Shown here piece after piece: positions 1-7,063 of a stretch of DNA of 64,000 nt. The DNA comes from Pseudomonas reactans (lineage in GTDB: Bacteria; Pseudomonadota; Gammaproteobacteria; Pseudomonadales; Pseudomonadaceae), in contig NZ_JACAPG010000014.1 of assembly GCF_013385825.1 (NCBI RefSeq), positions 533,159 to 597,158 on the forward strand, read 5' to 3'. Position 1 is the first letter of the stretch, and every line of letters starts with the position of its first letter. Made by a program: the position numbers and the translations under genes. The notes under the pieces are model-generated. The model did no database searches. It saw only the letters and a list, made by a program, of their open reading frames with translations, and had not been told where the DNA came from.

Positions 1-85
1 AGACGCCTGCTACCGCAATAGTGAGGGTTTTATCTCTCTACCATTATATGGGGCTTCAAAAGCGCTCTCCTTCCGGATACCGGGT

Positions 86-688
86 TCACATTTGGTCTTC
101 GGCATAAATCGCCGCACTGATGATCGCGCCACCCCAGCGCCGACGGCCTGCACACAGCGAGACAGGATTGCCGGAGGCCGTGGTGTTCTTAGCACTTCCG
201 AAGGCGTAGCCGGGGGTGTTCTCGGGCGCAGCGCTTGTCTTGAGGCCGCCGGCCTGAGGGCTGAGCATTTGGATCGCCCCCCCAATGGCCATTGAACCGC
301 CACCCATTCCTACCGCAAGAGCCGTAGCTGCTGACCAGCCGAGCGGGTTCCACCACGCCAATGCAACGATTACCACCCCAACAATCGTTTGCAGTAGGCC
401 CGCACGCTTGGAGCCCGTGATGACGGGGACGATCCTGATTTCTCCTTTACCCTGAAAGCATAGTTCGCCCTCTCCGATGTTTTTCTTCCCTCGAAAAACG
501 GCGAACTCCAAGCCTCTGGATTTAGCGTTAGAGATGAATCGCTCAAAACCAGGAATTTGAACGCATAACGCCTTTATGGCCTCGGCAGGCGTGCGCACCG
601 ACAACCTGTACTCCTTGCCAAACTGACGCAGCATCCCGCCAAGACGAATAGTTTCTAGCGGTGAATATTCAATAGCCAATGCAGGCAT
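86..688 (-). CDS. Phage tail assembly protein, lambda I family
   Basis: A 200-residue protein resembling lambda tail assembly protein I, which acts with K and J when the tail tip is built. The N-terminal half is a compact alpha/beta region (residues 1-85). It is followed by a hydrophobic, glycine-rich stretch (about 95-145) typical of the family, and a Gly/Ala-rich tail. The start at 688 is chosen because GGAGAAAAGCT precedes the ATG; an upstream in-frame start would run through the terminator at 706-730. In lambda, I directly follows K, but here the two are separated by about 9 kb of accessory genes. Confidence 0.85.
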   Translation of the reverse strand: MPALAIEYSPLETIRLGGMLRQFGKEYRLSVRTPAEAIKALCVQIPGFERFISNAKSRGLEFAVFRGKKNIGEGELCFQGKGEIRIVPVITGSKRAGLLQTIVGVVIVALAWWNPLGWSAATALAVGMGGGSMAIGGAIQMLSPQAGGLKTSAAPENTPGYAFGSAKNTTASGNPVSLCAGRRRWGGAIISAAIYAEDQM

Positions 689-705
689 AGCTTTTCTCCA
701 GGTAA

Positions 706-730
706 TAAAAAACCACCCGAAGGTGGCTTG
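706..730 (-). terminator. Rho-independent terminator before tail gene I
   Basis: On the minus strand the sequence reads GCCACC-TTCG-GGTGG followed by six T: a short, very stable stem with a TTCG tetraloop. It ends the leftward antirepressor and lipoprotein transcript just before tail gene I. Late transcripts must therefore read through it, presumably as Q-modified polymerase. Confidence 0.8.
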
Positions 731-743
731 TTGACTATCCCGC

Positions 744-1109
744 CTATTTGGCACAGGACCTCACTACATCAGTGACTCTCTCTAATGGAGATTGCCAAGT
801 TCTGTAAAAGTGATAGCGGATACTTGAGCCGCCCTTATTATTCGGAATTACATCGACCAGGTGCAAAGGCGACTGAGCATCCGGCGCAAGGATCGTGTAG
901 CGATCACCGGACGTTTGCAAAATACCTCCAATACCAGCGCCCAATACCGTAGTTCCCTGCCATCCGTCACGAATGCACTCCGCTACGATCTTGGCCTTGT
1001 GAGCTGATGAGATTTGAAGGATGGGTGGATTTTCTCGGGTCTCTGCCACGCTCGAGCAGCCACCTAGCAGCGCAGTAGAAAGCAATGCAAGAACTCCAAA
1101 AAAACGCAT
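744..1109 (-). CDS. Small prophage lipoprotein
   Basis: A 121-residue protein with an N-terminal lipoprotein signal: basic MR, hydrophobic FFGVLALLSTALL, then the lipobox LGGC with Cys18 as the lipidated residue. The rest is a small soluble domain with two further Cys (in the AECIRDG segment and near the C-terminus). The start is supported by AAGGGCGACTGTC. The family is not recognised. A lipoprotein between antirepressor and tail genes is a common moron type and might alter the envelope of the lysogen or help lysis (inference). Confidence 0.7.
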   Translation of the reverse strand: MRFFGVLALLSTALLGGCSSVAETRENPPILQISSAHKAKIVAECIRDGWQGTTVLGAGIGGILQTSGDRYTILAPDAQSPLHLVDVIPNNKGGSSIRYHFYRTWQSPLERVTDVVRSCAK

Positions 1110-1171
1110 GACAGTCGCCCTTCAATAGTGATGAAAGAAGACAAACTACCATGCGTCTGCTGACCGTCAAA

Positions 1172-1648
1172 TCAATGGAGGCCCTTCACTTCCATATGCC
1201 CGGCAAAGCAGAACTCAAGCAATGACCTCCAATGTTCGACCAATCCGGGCTTAGGCTCCAGGTTCGTATCGAAAAGGTTAAGCACCATTTGATGGTGCCC
1301 ACCGATAAGGTCCATCAGCTCCTGCGAGGTGAAACCCTTATCCGCAGAAAAGTCGGCCCAGGCTTTCTTAGCTGCGGTTGCTTGGTCGACGCAGTTGCCT
1401 AGAACCATCCCTCGATCATCGCCTCTGTAGCAAGCGAACGTGAGCGCAAGCCCTCTCATCTCCATTTCGAAAGAGGTGACGCTCTGAATCAGCCCCTGAA
1501 GCGCCTTAGAGTACGCCAGCTCGGAAACCACCACAGACTCGACGGGAGCAGAATCAGAAAGCAACTTCACTTCAGCAAGATCCTGCTTGGCCATAGCCTT
1601 CACTGCTAGCTTGATCCGTTCTTTAGCTTCGATTTTTCTGTAATCCAT
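1172..1648 (-). CDS. Hypothetical protein downstream of antirepressor
   Basis: A 158-residue, mostly helical, soluble protein with no signal peptide or membrane segment. Its start overlaps the end of the preceding P22AR-type antirepressor by 26 bp, so the two are translated from one mRNA. The start at 1648 is the first ATG; the frame open further upstream lies inside the antirepressor coding region. I do not recognise a domain. The position suggests an accessory member of the antirepressor operon. Confidence 0.65.
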   Translation of the reverse strand: MDYRKIEAKERIKLAVKAMAKQDLAEVKLLSDSAPVESVVVSELAYSKALQGLIQSVTSFEMEMRGLALTFACYRGDDRGMVLGNCVDQATAAKKAWADFSADKGFTSQELMDLIGGHHQMVLNLFDTNLEPKPGLVEHWRSLLEFCFAGHMEVKGLH

Positions 1649-2468
1649 TTTGAATCCCTTTGATCTGATTTTGGTACGCCGAAAGCACCGCATGAGCGGG
1701 GTTATTCAGGTTAGTGGGGAAGCCGCTTTGATTTGTTGGTTGGGCGTGACCGAGAATTTCCCGGAATCGTTCTACCGCTAAGTTGTTGTAAAAGAAGGTC
1801 TCGCACTGACGATCGCTGTACTTCGACTTATCGAGGCGGATTTCTCCGTACTGATCCGTCTTCAAGCCATGCTGATTCGCAAGCCTGCCGATTTTCTGCG
1901 CGCTGACTCCGAACAGCTCACCAACCTCCCCTGCCAACTTCAGACTCTCTTCGACCTTCGGCAACGGAATCAAACGCTGACCGAACGCGAGTTCCGAAAT
2001 ATGGCTGAGTAAGGCTTGTTTGCTGGTGTCACCGAGATTTGGCAGATGAGCAAGAGCAAGCTTTCCGAACTCGACAGCTGAGTCATTAGCCGCTGGTTGC
2101 TGAGAGCGAGGATTTACGGCATGCCCGTCGTTCCAGTACTGCCAAAGCGCGTCGTCGCACTCATCTTGGAACTCTTCGATCTTCTGCCGAGCAGCCTCGC
2201 TTTTCACCCTATTCGGCTCAAGTGTCGACAGCCAGCCAGGAAGTTTACGAAGTGGTATGCAGACAGCTTCTTGTTCGCCACCAGCAGAAGGTGTGGTCAT
2301 GATGACCATACCCCAGCGCCTTTGATTTGCGGTCAATTTGCGATGCTGGCTCTTCCAGTCGATACCCATCCCTTCGACCATTGGCTTCATCGGAACAAAT
2401 GGCTGACCGTCGCGCTCAACCAAATACAGATCAACACCGTGAAAAGGAACCGTCATCAAAGCGCTCAT
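1623..2468 (-). CDS. Phage antirepressor, P22AR N-terminal family
   Basis: A 281-residue protein. The N-terminus (residues 4-110, beginning LMTVPFHGVDLYLVERDG and including PFVPMKPMVEGMGIDWKSQ) matches the P22_AR_N domain of antirepressors, which bind and inactivate phage repressors. The C-terminal half holds a helical DNA- or protein-binding segment (EVGELFGVSAQKIGRLANQ). The ATG overlaps the stop of the upstream BRO gene as ATGA, so translation is coupled. The two adjacent antirepressors may target different repressors (inference). Confidence 0.8.
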   Translation of the reverse strand: MSALMTVPFHGVDLYLVERDGQPFVPMKPMVEGMGIDWKSQHRKLTANQRRWGMVIMTTPSAGGEQEAVCIPLRKLPGWLSTLEPNRVKSEAARQKIEEFQDECDDALWQYWNDGHAVNPRSQQPAANDSAVEFGKLALAHLPNLGDTSKQALLSHISELAFGQRLIPLPKVEESLKLAGEVGELFGVSAQKIGRLANQHGLKTDQYGEIRLDKSKYSDRQCETFFYNNLAVERFREILGHAQPTNQSGFPTNLNNPAHAVLSAYQNQIKGIQNGLQKNRS

Positions 2469-3307
2469 GCTGCAACCCTCCACTTCACTTTTTCCATCGC
2501 CGCCAAGGCGAAGTCGAACAGCGCCGCAGGCGGCATATGTAGTCCGTTCGATCCAGTGACGGCCGCCAGGAACTGAGTCGGCGACATTACGCATGCGTCG
2601 AACGGGACAGCTTGAACCTGATGCTTACCAGAGCCATCTGTGAATACGAGATAGCGCTGGATTTCCGAAAGGTCGCTCGGGATGTCGACGGATTGATTGC
2701 CGCCCTTCGGCAAGTATTCGCCCTCAAGCGCGTAGCCACCAATAAAGTTACAGGCCTGATCGAATTGCGCGGCCGGGATCAGCTCGGTCCGCGGAACATT
2801 GAAGCGGGTGTGTAGGCGGTTGTGCATCACCAATTGAAAGCCTTGGCGCTGATCAGCCGGAACAGCTTTGGATTTGTCGCGGATCAAGCCCTTGATGACA
2901 TTCAGCTCACTCATGCCGATCAGTTCGTCCATGAGGGTTGTCATCTTGCCATGGTCCTCATAGCGGCCAGTGCGTCGAATGTCCGGCAGAACCTCACCGG
3001 CAATCCACATCTGAAAAGGCAGAGCCTTGGGCTTGTCCGAGCGCCCCAGAAAGAAATACAGGCCTTGCTCGGAAAGCATCAGCATTTGCTGGGTTCCGCC
3101 AGGGGTGTGCAACCGATGCACACCCTTCCATTGGTCAGGAACGTGCGCTGCAGCTCGGGCTGGTTTATAGCTGTCGGTGTAATCCAAAGAGCGCAAGATG
3201 TCTTGCACCGAAAACCAAGGATCACCATCAACAAGCAGCGTGCGCACCCGCTGCTTGCCGAAATTGAACGGGATGACATTGGACGCAGCTATGCTAGTAT
3301 CGCTCAT
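2465..3307 (-). CDS. BRO-N domain antirepressor
   Basis: A 280-residue protein with an N-terminal BRO domain (about residues 10-115: VRTLLVDGDPWFSVQDILRS, then a segment ending in YFFLGRSDKPKALPFQMWI), which is DNA-binding and shared by phage Ant proteins. The middle region resembles other Pseudomonas phage antirepressors. The start at 3307 is chosen because GAGGAAGAAATCGTC precedes it; the open frame upstream runs through the hairpin at 3346-3376. It lies downstream of the Arc-like repressor, as ant follows arc in P22. Confidence 0.82.
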   Translation of the reverse strand: MSDTSIAASNVIPFNFGKQRVRTLLVDGDPWFSVQDILRSLDYTDSYKPARAAAHVPDQWKGVHRLHTPGGTQQMLMLSEQGLYFFLGRSDKPKALPFQMWIAGEVLPDIRRTGRYEDHGKMTTLMDELIGMSELNVIKGLIRDKSKAVPADQRQGFQLVMHNRLHTRFNVPRTELIPAAQFDQACNFIGGYALEGEYLPKGGNQSVDIPSDLSEIQRYLVFTDGSGKHQVQAVPFDACVMSPTQFLAAVTGSNGLHMPPAALFDFALAAMEKVKWRVAA

Positions 3308-3345
3308 GACGATTTCTTCCTCGAAGTTGATCTCGTTAACCAAAG

Positions 3346-3376
3346 CCCCGTCGCCTGCCAGCGATGGGGTTTTTTT
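3346..3376. terminator. Strong hairpin between arc-like and ant-like genes
   Basis: CCCCGTCGC and GCGATGGGG form a 9-bp stem (one G-T pair) around a 6-nt loop. It is followed on the plus strand by seven T, a canonical terminator shape in that direction. On the minus strand the T-tract is weak (GCTTTGGTT), so for the arc-ant transcript it may act as a partial attenuator that lowers antirepressor expression. Confidence 0.6.
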
Positions 3377-3539
3377 ATGCCTGTTGTTTTTCATGGTCCT
3401 GTTCCTGCTCAAGGGATTTTCTCAGCCGGAATACGATTTCTCCGCTTAGGCTGCGGCCGTTTTCAGCGGCCCTCATCTCAAGTTTCTCTCGCATTTCGCA
3501 CAGCATCCGTACAGCGGTAGTAATTTTCAGGGCTTTCAT
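3375..3539 (-). CDS. Arc-like ribbon-helix-helix repressor
   Basis: A 54-residue protein with a short beta-strand region followed by helices of the Arc/MetJ type (MREKLEMRAAENGRSLSGEI, then a basic helix). Arc family dimers insert a beta ribbon into the major groove. In P22, Arc represses Pant and so limits antirepressor synthesis. The start at 3539 follows AAGGAGTCGCC. The gene comes first in the leftward antirepressor operon, directly behind a promoter whose -10 is flanked by two copies of a 12-bp repeat, consistent with autoregulation. Confidence 0.8.
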   Translation of the reverse strand: MKALKITTAVRMLCEMREKLEMRAAENGRSLSGEIVFRLRKSLEQEQDHEKQQA

Positions 3540-3553
3540 GGCGACTCCTTGTT

Positions 3554-3592
3554 TGCGTTTTGTGAGTTTAGTGCGTTTTGTGACTTCGTCAA
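3554..3592 (-). promoter_or_regulatory. Antirepressor-operon promoter with paired operators
   Basis: On the minus strand TTGACG (3592-3587) and TAAACT (3570-3565) are separated by 16 nt. A perfect 12-bp direct repeat, TCACAAAACGCA read on the minus strand, occurs at 3583-3572 (in the spacer) and 3565-3554 (just after the -10), 18 bp apart. A third partial copy (TGCGTTT) lies at 3610-3616 towards the divergent gene. The placement is what is expected of operators for a local repressor. Confidence 0.75.
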
Positions 3593-3651
3593 ACAATTTT
3601 TGCTTTTTGTGCGTTTGCTGTACGCTTCTAGAGACGTACCCGAGGTCAAAC

Positions 3652-4320
3652 ATGTCCCACGATTTCGCAAATAACCTCATCCATTTGAGGGGCCAGAATA
3701 ACCTTACTCAGCAAGAGCTGGGCGCATTAGCTGGCGTTTCTCCGTCTCAAATTTCTCGCTATGAAGCGGGTCTGGCTATGCCCAGAAAAACAGTACTGAG
3801 AAAGCTTGCCGACGCATTGGGAGTGACCGTAGACGAATTCCAAGGCGCAACAGCAAAGCGCCCCCTACGAATCTACGAGGGCTTCTCATCCAGACTGGTC
3901 GATTTAAGATCATCATGCGGAATGACCAGAAAACAGCTCTCCGAACATTCCGGCATTAGCACTGAGGTAATCACCCAACTAGAGCTTGGGCAGGTACTGC
4001 CTCTTGAAGAAGATGTCATCGCGCTATCCCAAGCCCTGGGATCTTCCGCTTATGCGCTCGCAGGACATGCGGATGAGCAGGAAGTCGTGGTGCTGCGCCT
4101 CACCGAAGCAGAGGAAGGCGGCACCGGGAAGGAGTTTGCCAAAGTTCCATTGCCCCCAACGCTCTTCAAGGCCTTTGAAAACTCCGCAAAAGAACGCGGG
4201 CTTTCCGCTGGCACGTATTTAAGCGCACTTGTCCGCTTGGATCTAGCAAGGCACAAAAGGCCTCAAGAAAACGTGACACTTGAACAGATCATTGAAGAAA
4301 TGAAGCTAGAGAGTACCTAA
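3652..4320 (+). CDS. Double-HTH regulator with C-terminal RHH-like segment
   Basis: A 222-residue protein. Residues about 6-58 form an XRE/Cro-type HTH (NLTQQELGALAGVSPSQISR). Residues about 78-130 form a second one (SCGMTRKQLSEHSGISTEVI). The C-terminal part (about 160-205, KVPLPPTLFKAFENSAKERG then LSAGTYLSALVRLDL) looks like a CopG/Arc-type ribbon-helix-helix. The gene is transcribed away from the Arc-like gene and shares its operator region, the position taken by Mnt relative to Arc in P22. The start is supported by GAGG 8 nt upstream. Confidence 0.78.
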   Translation: MSHDFANNLIHLRGQNNLTQQELGALAGVSPSQISRYEAGLAMPRKTVLRKLADALGVTVDEFQGATAKRPLRIYEGFSSRLVDLRSSCGMTRKQLSEHSGISTEVITQLELGQVLPLEEDVIALSQALGSSAYALAGHADEQEVVVLRLTEAEEGGTGKEFAKVPLPPTLFKAFENSAKERGLSAGTYLSALVRLDLARHKRPQENVTLEQIIEEMKLEST

Positions 4321-4332
4321 TATTTTTCAATA

Positions 4333-4354
4333 AGCCCGGCTCACGGGTCTTTTT
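4333..4354 (+). terminator. Terminator after double-HTH regulator
   Basis: CCCG-GCTCA-CGGG followed by TCTTTTT on the plus strand, directly behind the regulator stop at 4320. The stem is short but the T-run is good. Confidence 0.6.
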
Positions 4355-4397
4355 ACGACCAATCCCGGCACCTCGCCGATCGTCAAGGAAGAAGGCA

Positions 4398-4610
4398 ATG
4401 CGGAAGCTACGAAGTCACGAAGTTATCGGTCTGAGCGTTCAAGAAATCCTTCAGGAGTTCAACGAGCGCGCGCCTGAATTTGGGATAACGGAAGATAACT
4501 TGGTTTCAGTAAACGTTACCCCACCTCGTCATGCGATCAAAATTCTGGACGGTGATAAAAGAAAGGACGCAAAGGTGCAAGTGACCTTCATCTATTGGAG
4601 CGAGCGATGA
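4398..4610 (+). CDS. Small hypothetical protein
   Basis: A 70-residue protein predicted to be alpha/beta (helix EILQEFNERAPEFG, then strands LVSVNVTPP and KVQVTFIYW). It is preceded by AAGGAAGAAGGCA. Its TGA overlaps the ATG of the next gene, so the pair forms one unit. No domain is recognised. Confidence 0.6.
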   Translation: MRKLRSHEVIGLSVQEILQEFNERAPEFGITEDNLVSVNVTPPRHAIKILDGDKRKDAKVQVTFIYWSER

Positions 4611-4894
4611 GCCATATCAAAACCCGTATCGAAGCTCTCCGATCGCTTGTGGACGAACTCAAGAACGCAGAAACAATCTTCGAGCGCGCATCGCTTTTTG
4701 CGGCCATTCGCGGCTTGGCCGAGGACCTCGACAATGACGAGCACCTAAACAGTTACGCTAAAGAGAAAGCAATCGGTGTCCGCTGGCACTCAGCTGCTGC
4801 GCTTGGATTCGACGAAACCAACGGCCACTCATCTGAAGCCCATAGGGTTTGGGCAATGGGTGAGCTTAGTACCCTAGAGTCTGCGTACGAGTAA
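4607..4894 (+). CDS. Small helical hypothetical protein
   Basis: A 95-residue, mainly alpha-helical, acidic protein. It starts with the ATGA overlap with the preceding gene, which decides the start at 4607 rather than the in-frame ATG four codons earlier. No signal peptide, membrane segment or known domain is visible. Confidence 0.6.
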   Translation: MSHIKTRIEALRSLVDELKNAETIFERASLFAAIRGLAEDLDNDEHLNSYAKEKAIGVRWHSAAALGFDETNGHSSEAHRVWAMGELSTLESAYE

Positions 4895-4951
4895 ACCTCA
4901 AGCCCGGCCGCCCAGCTTTTCACGCGCGTTTCAGGAGGAAAAGTTCATAGC

Positions 4952-5434
4952 ATGAGTAAAAAATCAGCAGATGCTGTAGCAGCAGAAGTATTCAAGATCC
5001 CTACACATTATGTGTTTTTCGCTTACGTCCTTACAACGCTTGCACTCGCATTTGGAATCGGCTTGAGCGTGCACTTCAGCGATTGGATGTGGCTAGCGCG
5101 ATTCGGTGCACTGCTTGTTTGTCTGGCGTTGATGTTTGAGGTCACAGGACTGCCTGAGCAATTCGTAAACAAAACGATGGAGCTCACAGAAGGAATAACC
5201 GCTCAGACTGTTTTCAACCAAATAATGGATCGTCGCTATCTATACGGCGTGACCGACGACACGACCGATGAGCAGCTTTCGCTTATCTTTGATAGAGAAC
5301 ATCGTCGACGGTTAATTTTTACAAAAGAAATAATGATTGAAACGATTAGGAAGAAAATACAGAAGCATGAATTTTTTGTTGCCTCGATTGGTACATTGCT
5401 TTGGGCCTTCGCAGACCTTTTGAACAAGTTGTAG
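4952..5434 (+). CDS. Integral membrane hypothetical protein
   Basis: A 160-residue protein with two N-terminal transmembrane helices (about residues 20-40 and 45-65). A charged helical cytoplasmic region follows (about 70-140), then a third hydrophobic stretch near the C-terminus (FFVASIGTLLWAFADLL). AGGAGG lies 14 nt upstream, further than usual. The 3' end is AT-rich compared with its neighbours. It is followed at once by a 19-bp perfect inverted repeat. No known family is recognised; it may be a membrane moron. Confidence 0.65.
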   Translation: MSKKSADAVAAEVFKIPTHYVFFAYVLTTLALAFGIGLSVHFSDWMWLARFGALLVCLALMFEVTGLPEQFVNKTMELTEGITAQTVFNQIMDRRYLYGVTDDTTDEQLSLIFDREHRRRLIFTKEIMIETIRKKIQKHEFFVASIGTLLWAFADLLNKL

Positions 5435-5436
5435 AC

Positions 5437-5485
5437 CATACACAAAGCCCCATTCTATATGGTATCGAATGGGGCTTTGTGTATG
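5437..5485. repeat. Perfect 19-bp inverted repeat (hairpin)
   Basis: CATACACAAAGCCCCATTC at 5437-5455 and its exact complement at 5467-5485 flank an 11-nt loop. The AAAGCCCC...GGGGCTTT core resembles a bidirectional terminator, but the stem is longer than termination requires. It starts 3 nt after the stop of the membrane protein gene. Confidence 0.8.
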
Positions 5486-5516
5486 CAGACCTAGGACTAC
5501 GACCATCGGTGACCAA

Positions 5517-5780
5517 GTGACAGAATCCAACCTCACCTTCAAATGCCTCGGCCACACCAAACGAGACGATGGCCTGGTCGGGCGCTACCACCTAGAAGTG
5601 ACCGATACTCGCAGCGGCAAGACCGCGACGCTCTCTGTCGAGCCCAGGCATCTTGCCTCAGCTCGAAGCATGAAACGGATCCTTCTGGATCGGTGCATGC
5701 TCTACAGAGCAACTCGTGCGGAGCACGATCAGATGCTGCTTGAAATGCTAGACCCGCAGTCTGCAGCAATCCAAGAGTAA
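5517..5780 (+). CDS. Small hypothetical protein, GTG start
   Basis: An 87-residue soluble protein with an N-terminal beta-rich part (LTFKCLGHTK, YHLEVTDTRSGKTATLSVEP) and a C-terminal helical part (MKRILLDRCMLYRATRAEHD, then QMLLEML). The start is uncertain. An in-frame ATG at 5469 lies within the right arm of the hairpin, so GTG at 5517 is preferred, although no strong ribosome site precedes it. Function unknown. Confidence 0.5.
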   Translation: MTESNLTFKCLGHTKRDDGLVGRYHLEVTDTRSGKTATLSVEPRHLASARSMKRILLDRCMLYRATRAEHDQMLLEMLDPQSAAIQE

Positions 5781-5848
5781 TCCGGTCCGCCAGGATTTCA
5801 CTTACACGTACGAATTACGCAACTTGTTAATTCACAATGGAGTTTGTG

Positions 5849-6574
5849 ATGGCTCTAACCCAAATGCAGATTATTCAGTCACTGGGTGAAGCTATGGCCT
5901 GGTTTGAGCGGGAGCGTCAGTGGGGGGTACCACCGACAGAGCTTAGACATCTTTGCGGTCGTATCGGTGAGCTGTATGCAGCGCTGATAACGAATGGCCA
6001 AATGGCTGTATCTGTTAACCAGAAAGGTTATGACGTGGTCAGTGCACAGGGCGAAAAGGTGTCCGTTAAAACGACTGCAAAGATGGGTCACGCAGGGCAC
6101 ATATCCTTCAACCCGCGATCACTTTCCGAGGTGGATAGGGTGATTATTCTTCGAATCAATACGGATGACATGGAGGTTGAAACGCTGCTCGATGCATCTC
6201 TTGACGATGCGCTGGTGATGATGGGCCCAGAGACGCAAGGAAAACGCTCGATCCCCTTGAGCCGGCTTTTGAAACGATCAAAACCTCAGAGCGAACTGGT
6301 GACAGTCAATCAGGTTAGCTACCACGGGTATGTCATACGGGAGCTTGAAACCGGCACCATTGCTGTATTCCGGGACAGCCAACCTGTACAACCGGCAAAA
6401 CCAGCCCTCAGAGAGATGGCGATAAGTCTCAATGTCTCTCTTGTTAACTCAAACGGGAATCCATTTAACACTAGGCAACTGGGTAGTCTGATCATTCAGA
6501 GCGTGAAGGCACTCATGGAAAGCTTGCCAGCGCATCCCGCACCAATAATCCGAGGCACGTCCTGGCCTTGCTAG
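5849..6574 (+). CDS. Putative PD-(D/E)XK-like nuclease-fold protein
   Basis: A 241-residue protein. Residues about 55-85 read as MAVSVNQKGYDVVSAQGEKV then SVKTT, a GYD...(E/Q)xK-like pattern. This recalls the core of restriction-type nuclease folds, in which an Asp and an x-V-K-T strand bind metal. It is followed by FNPRSLSEVDRVIILRINTD, where such folds often carry a conserved strand. The start at 5849 follows GGAG at 5838. If the fold is right it may act on DNA, possibly in defence; catalytic residues are not certain. It converges on the small lipoprotein gene with a 4-bp overlap. Confidence 0.5.
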   Translation: MALTQMQIIQSLGEAMAWFERERQWGVPPTELRHLCGRIGELYAALITNGQMAVSVNQKGYDVVSAQGEKVSVKTTAKMGHAGHISFNPRSLSEVDRVIILRINTDDMEVETLLDASLDDALVMMGPETQGKRSIPLSRLLKRSKPQSELVTVNQVSYHGYVIRELETGTIAVFRDSQPVQPAKPALREMAISLNVSLVNSNGNPFNTRQLGSLIIQSVKALMESLPAHPAPIIRGTSWPC

Positions 6575-6660
6575 GAATACAGTTTGGATTGGGCAGTACT
6601 CGCGGATAAGACACACCCCACCAGCAGCACCACTGCTACCGCAGCTATCAAAATCCGCAT
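6571..6660 (-). CDS. Very small lipoprotein (29 residues)
   Basis: An ATG after GAGGGAACGAC opens a 29-codon frame beginning MRILIAAVAVVLLVGC: a basic start, a hydrophobic core, and the lipobox LVGC with Cys16 as the lipidated residue, leaving a mature peptide of only 14 residues. GCTACAGT upstream (about 6689) could supply a -10. Peptides of this size with a lipobox can be entericidin-like or lysis-related, but the mature part matches nothing I recognise. Confidence 0.5.
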   Translation of the reverse strand: MRILIAAVAVVLLVGCVLSASTAQSKLYS

Positions 6661-7063
6661 GTCGTTCCCTCGTTGGTTTGGCGGGACTGTAGCACTGAGG
6701 GGGGAGATGCAAAAAGCGGCTAGAGGCTTGCCCTTTTCACGCTCCTCTATCGGCTGAAGGCCGAGCCTACAAACAGACGTAGGTCAAATATCAATGCAGT
6801 CAGTCAAGCGGCGTGCAGGCCTAGTCATAAGGTTTTGAGACCTGTTTGCAAAAAGAAAGGCGTGGATAGCGGAATTTCGAGACGAACACAGAATCGCAGG
6901 GCAATATGACATCGTTAGCGGGATGCTGAAAAAGGCCGATAGACCCAAGGCCCAGCCCACAACGGCTATAATGGATTATAGAAGATAATTAAAAATAATA
7001 TGAGCAAGATGGCTCTTGAGCTTAGCACATACAAAGTGAATTGAGGAAAAGGATAAGACACTC
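6661..7063. other. Intergenic region, increasingly AT-rich
   Basis: A 403-bp gap between the small lipoprotein and the OLD-type gene. The right third is AT-rich, with TATAAT at 6967-6972 and further TATA-like steps up to 7000, likely the promoter of the OLD gene. No good -35 is visible. A 14-codon frame begins at about 7000. The left two thirds hold nothing I can identify. The base composition shift suggests the OLD gene arrived together with its promoter. Confidence 0.5.

Noticed and set aside
1..40. Possible start of tail-tip gene J (minus strand reads TIAVAGV)
   Set aside because: No ATG, GTG or ribosome site is in frame and a stop lies just upstream; the remaining sequence at the window edge is too short to judge.
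7000..7044. 14-codon leader peptide upstream of the OLD gene (MSKMALELSTYKVN)
   Set aside because: No ribosome site and no attenuator structure; probably chance in an AT-rich stretch.
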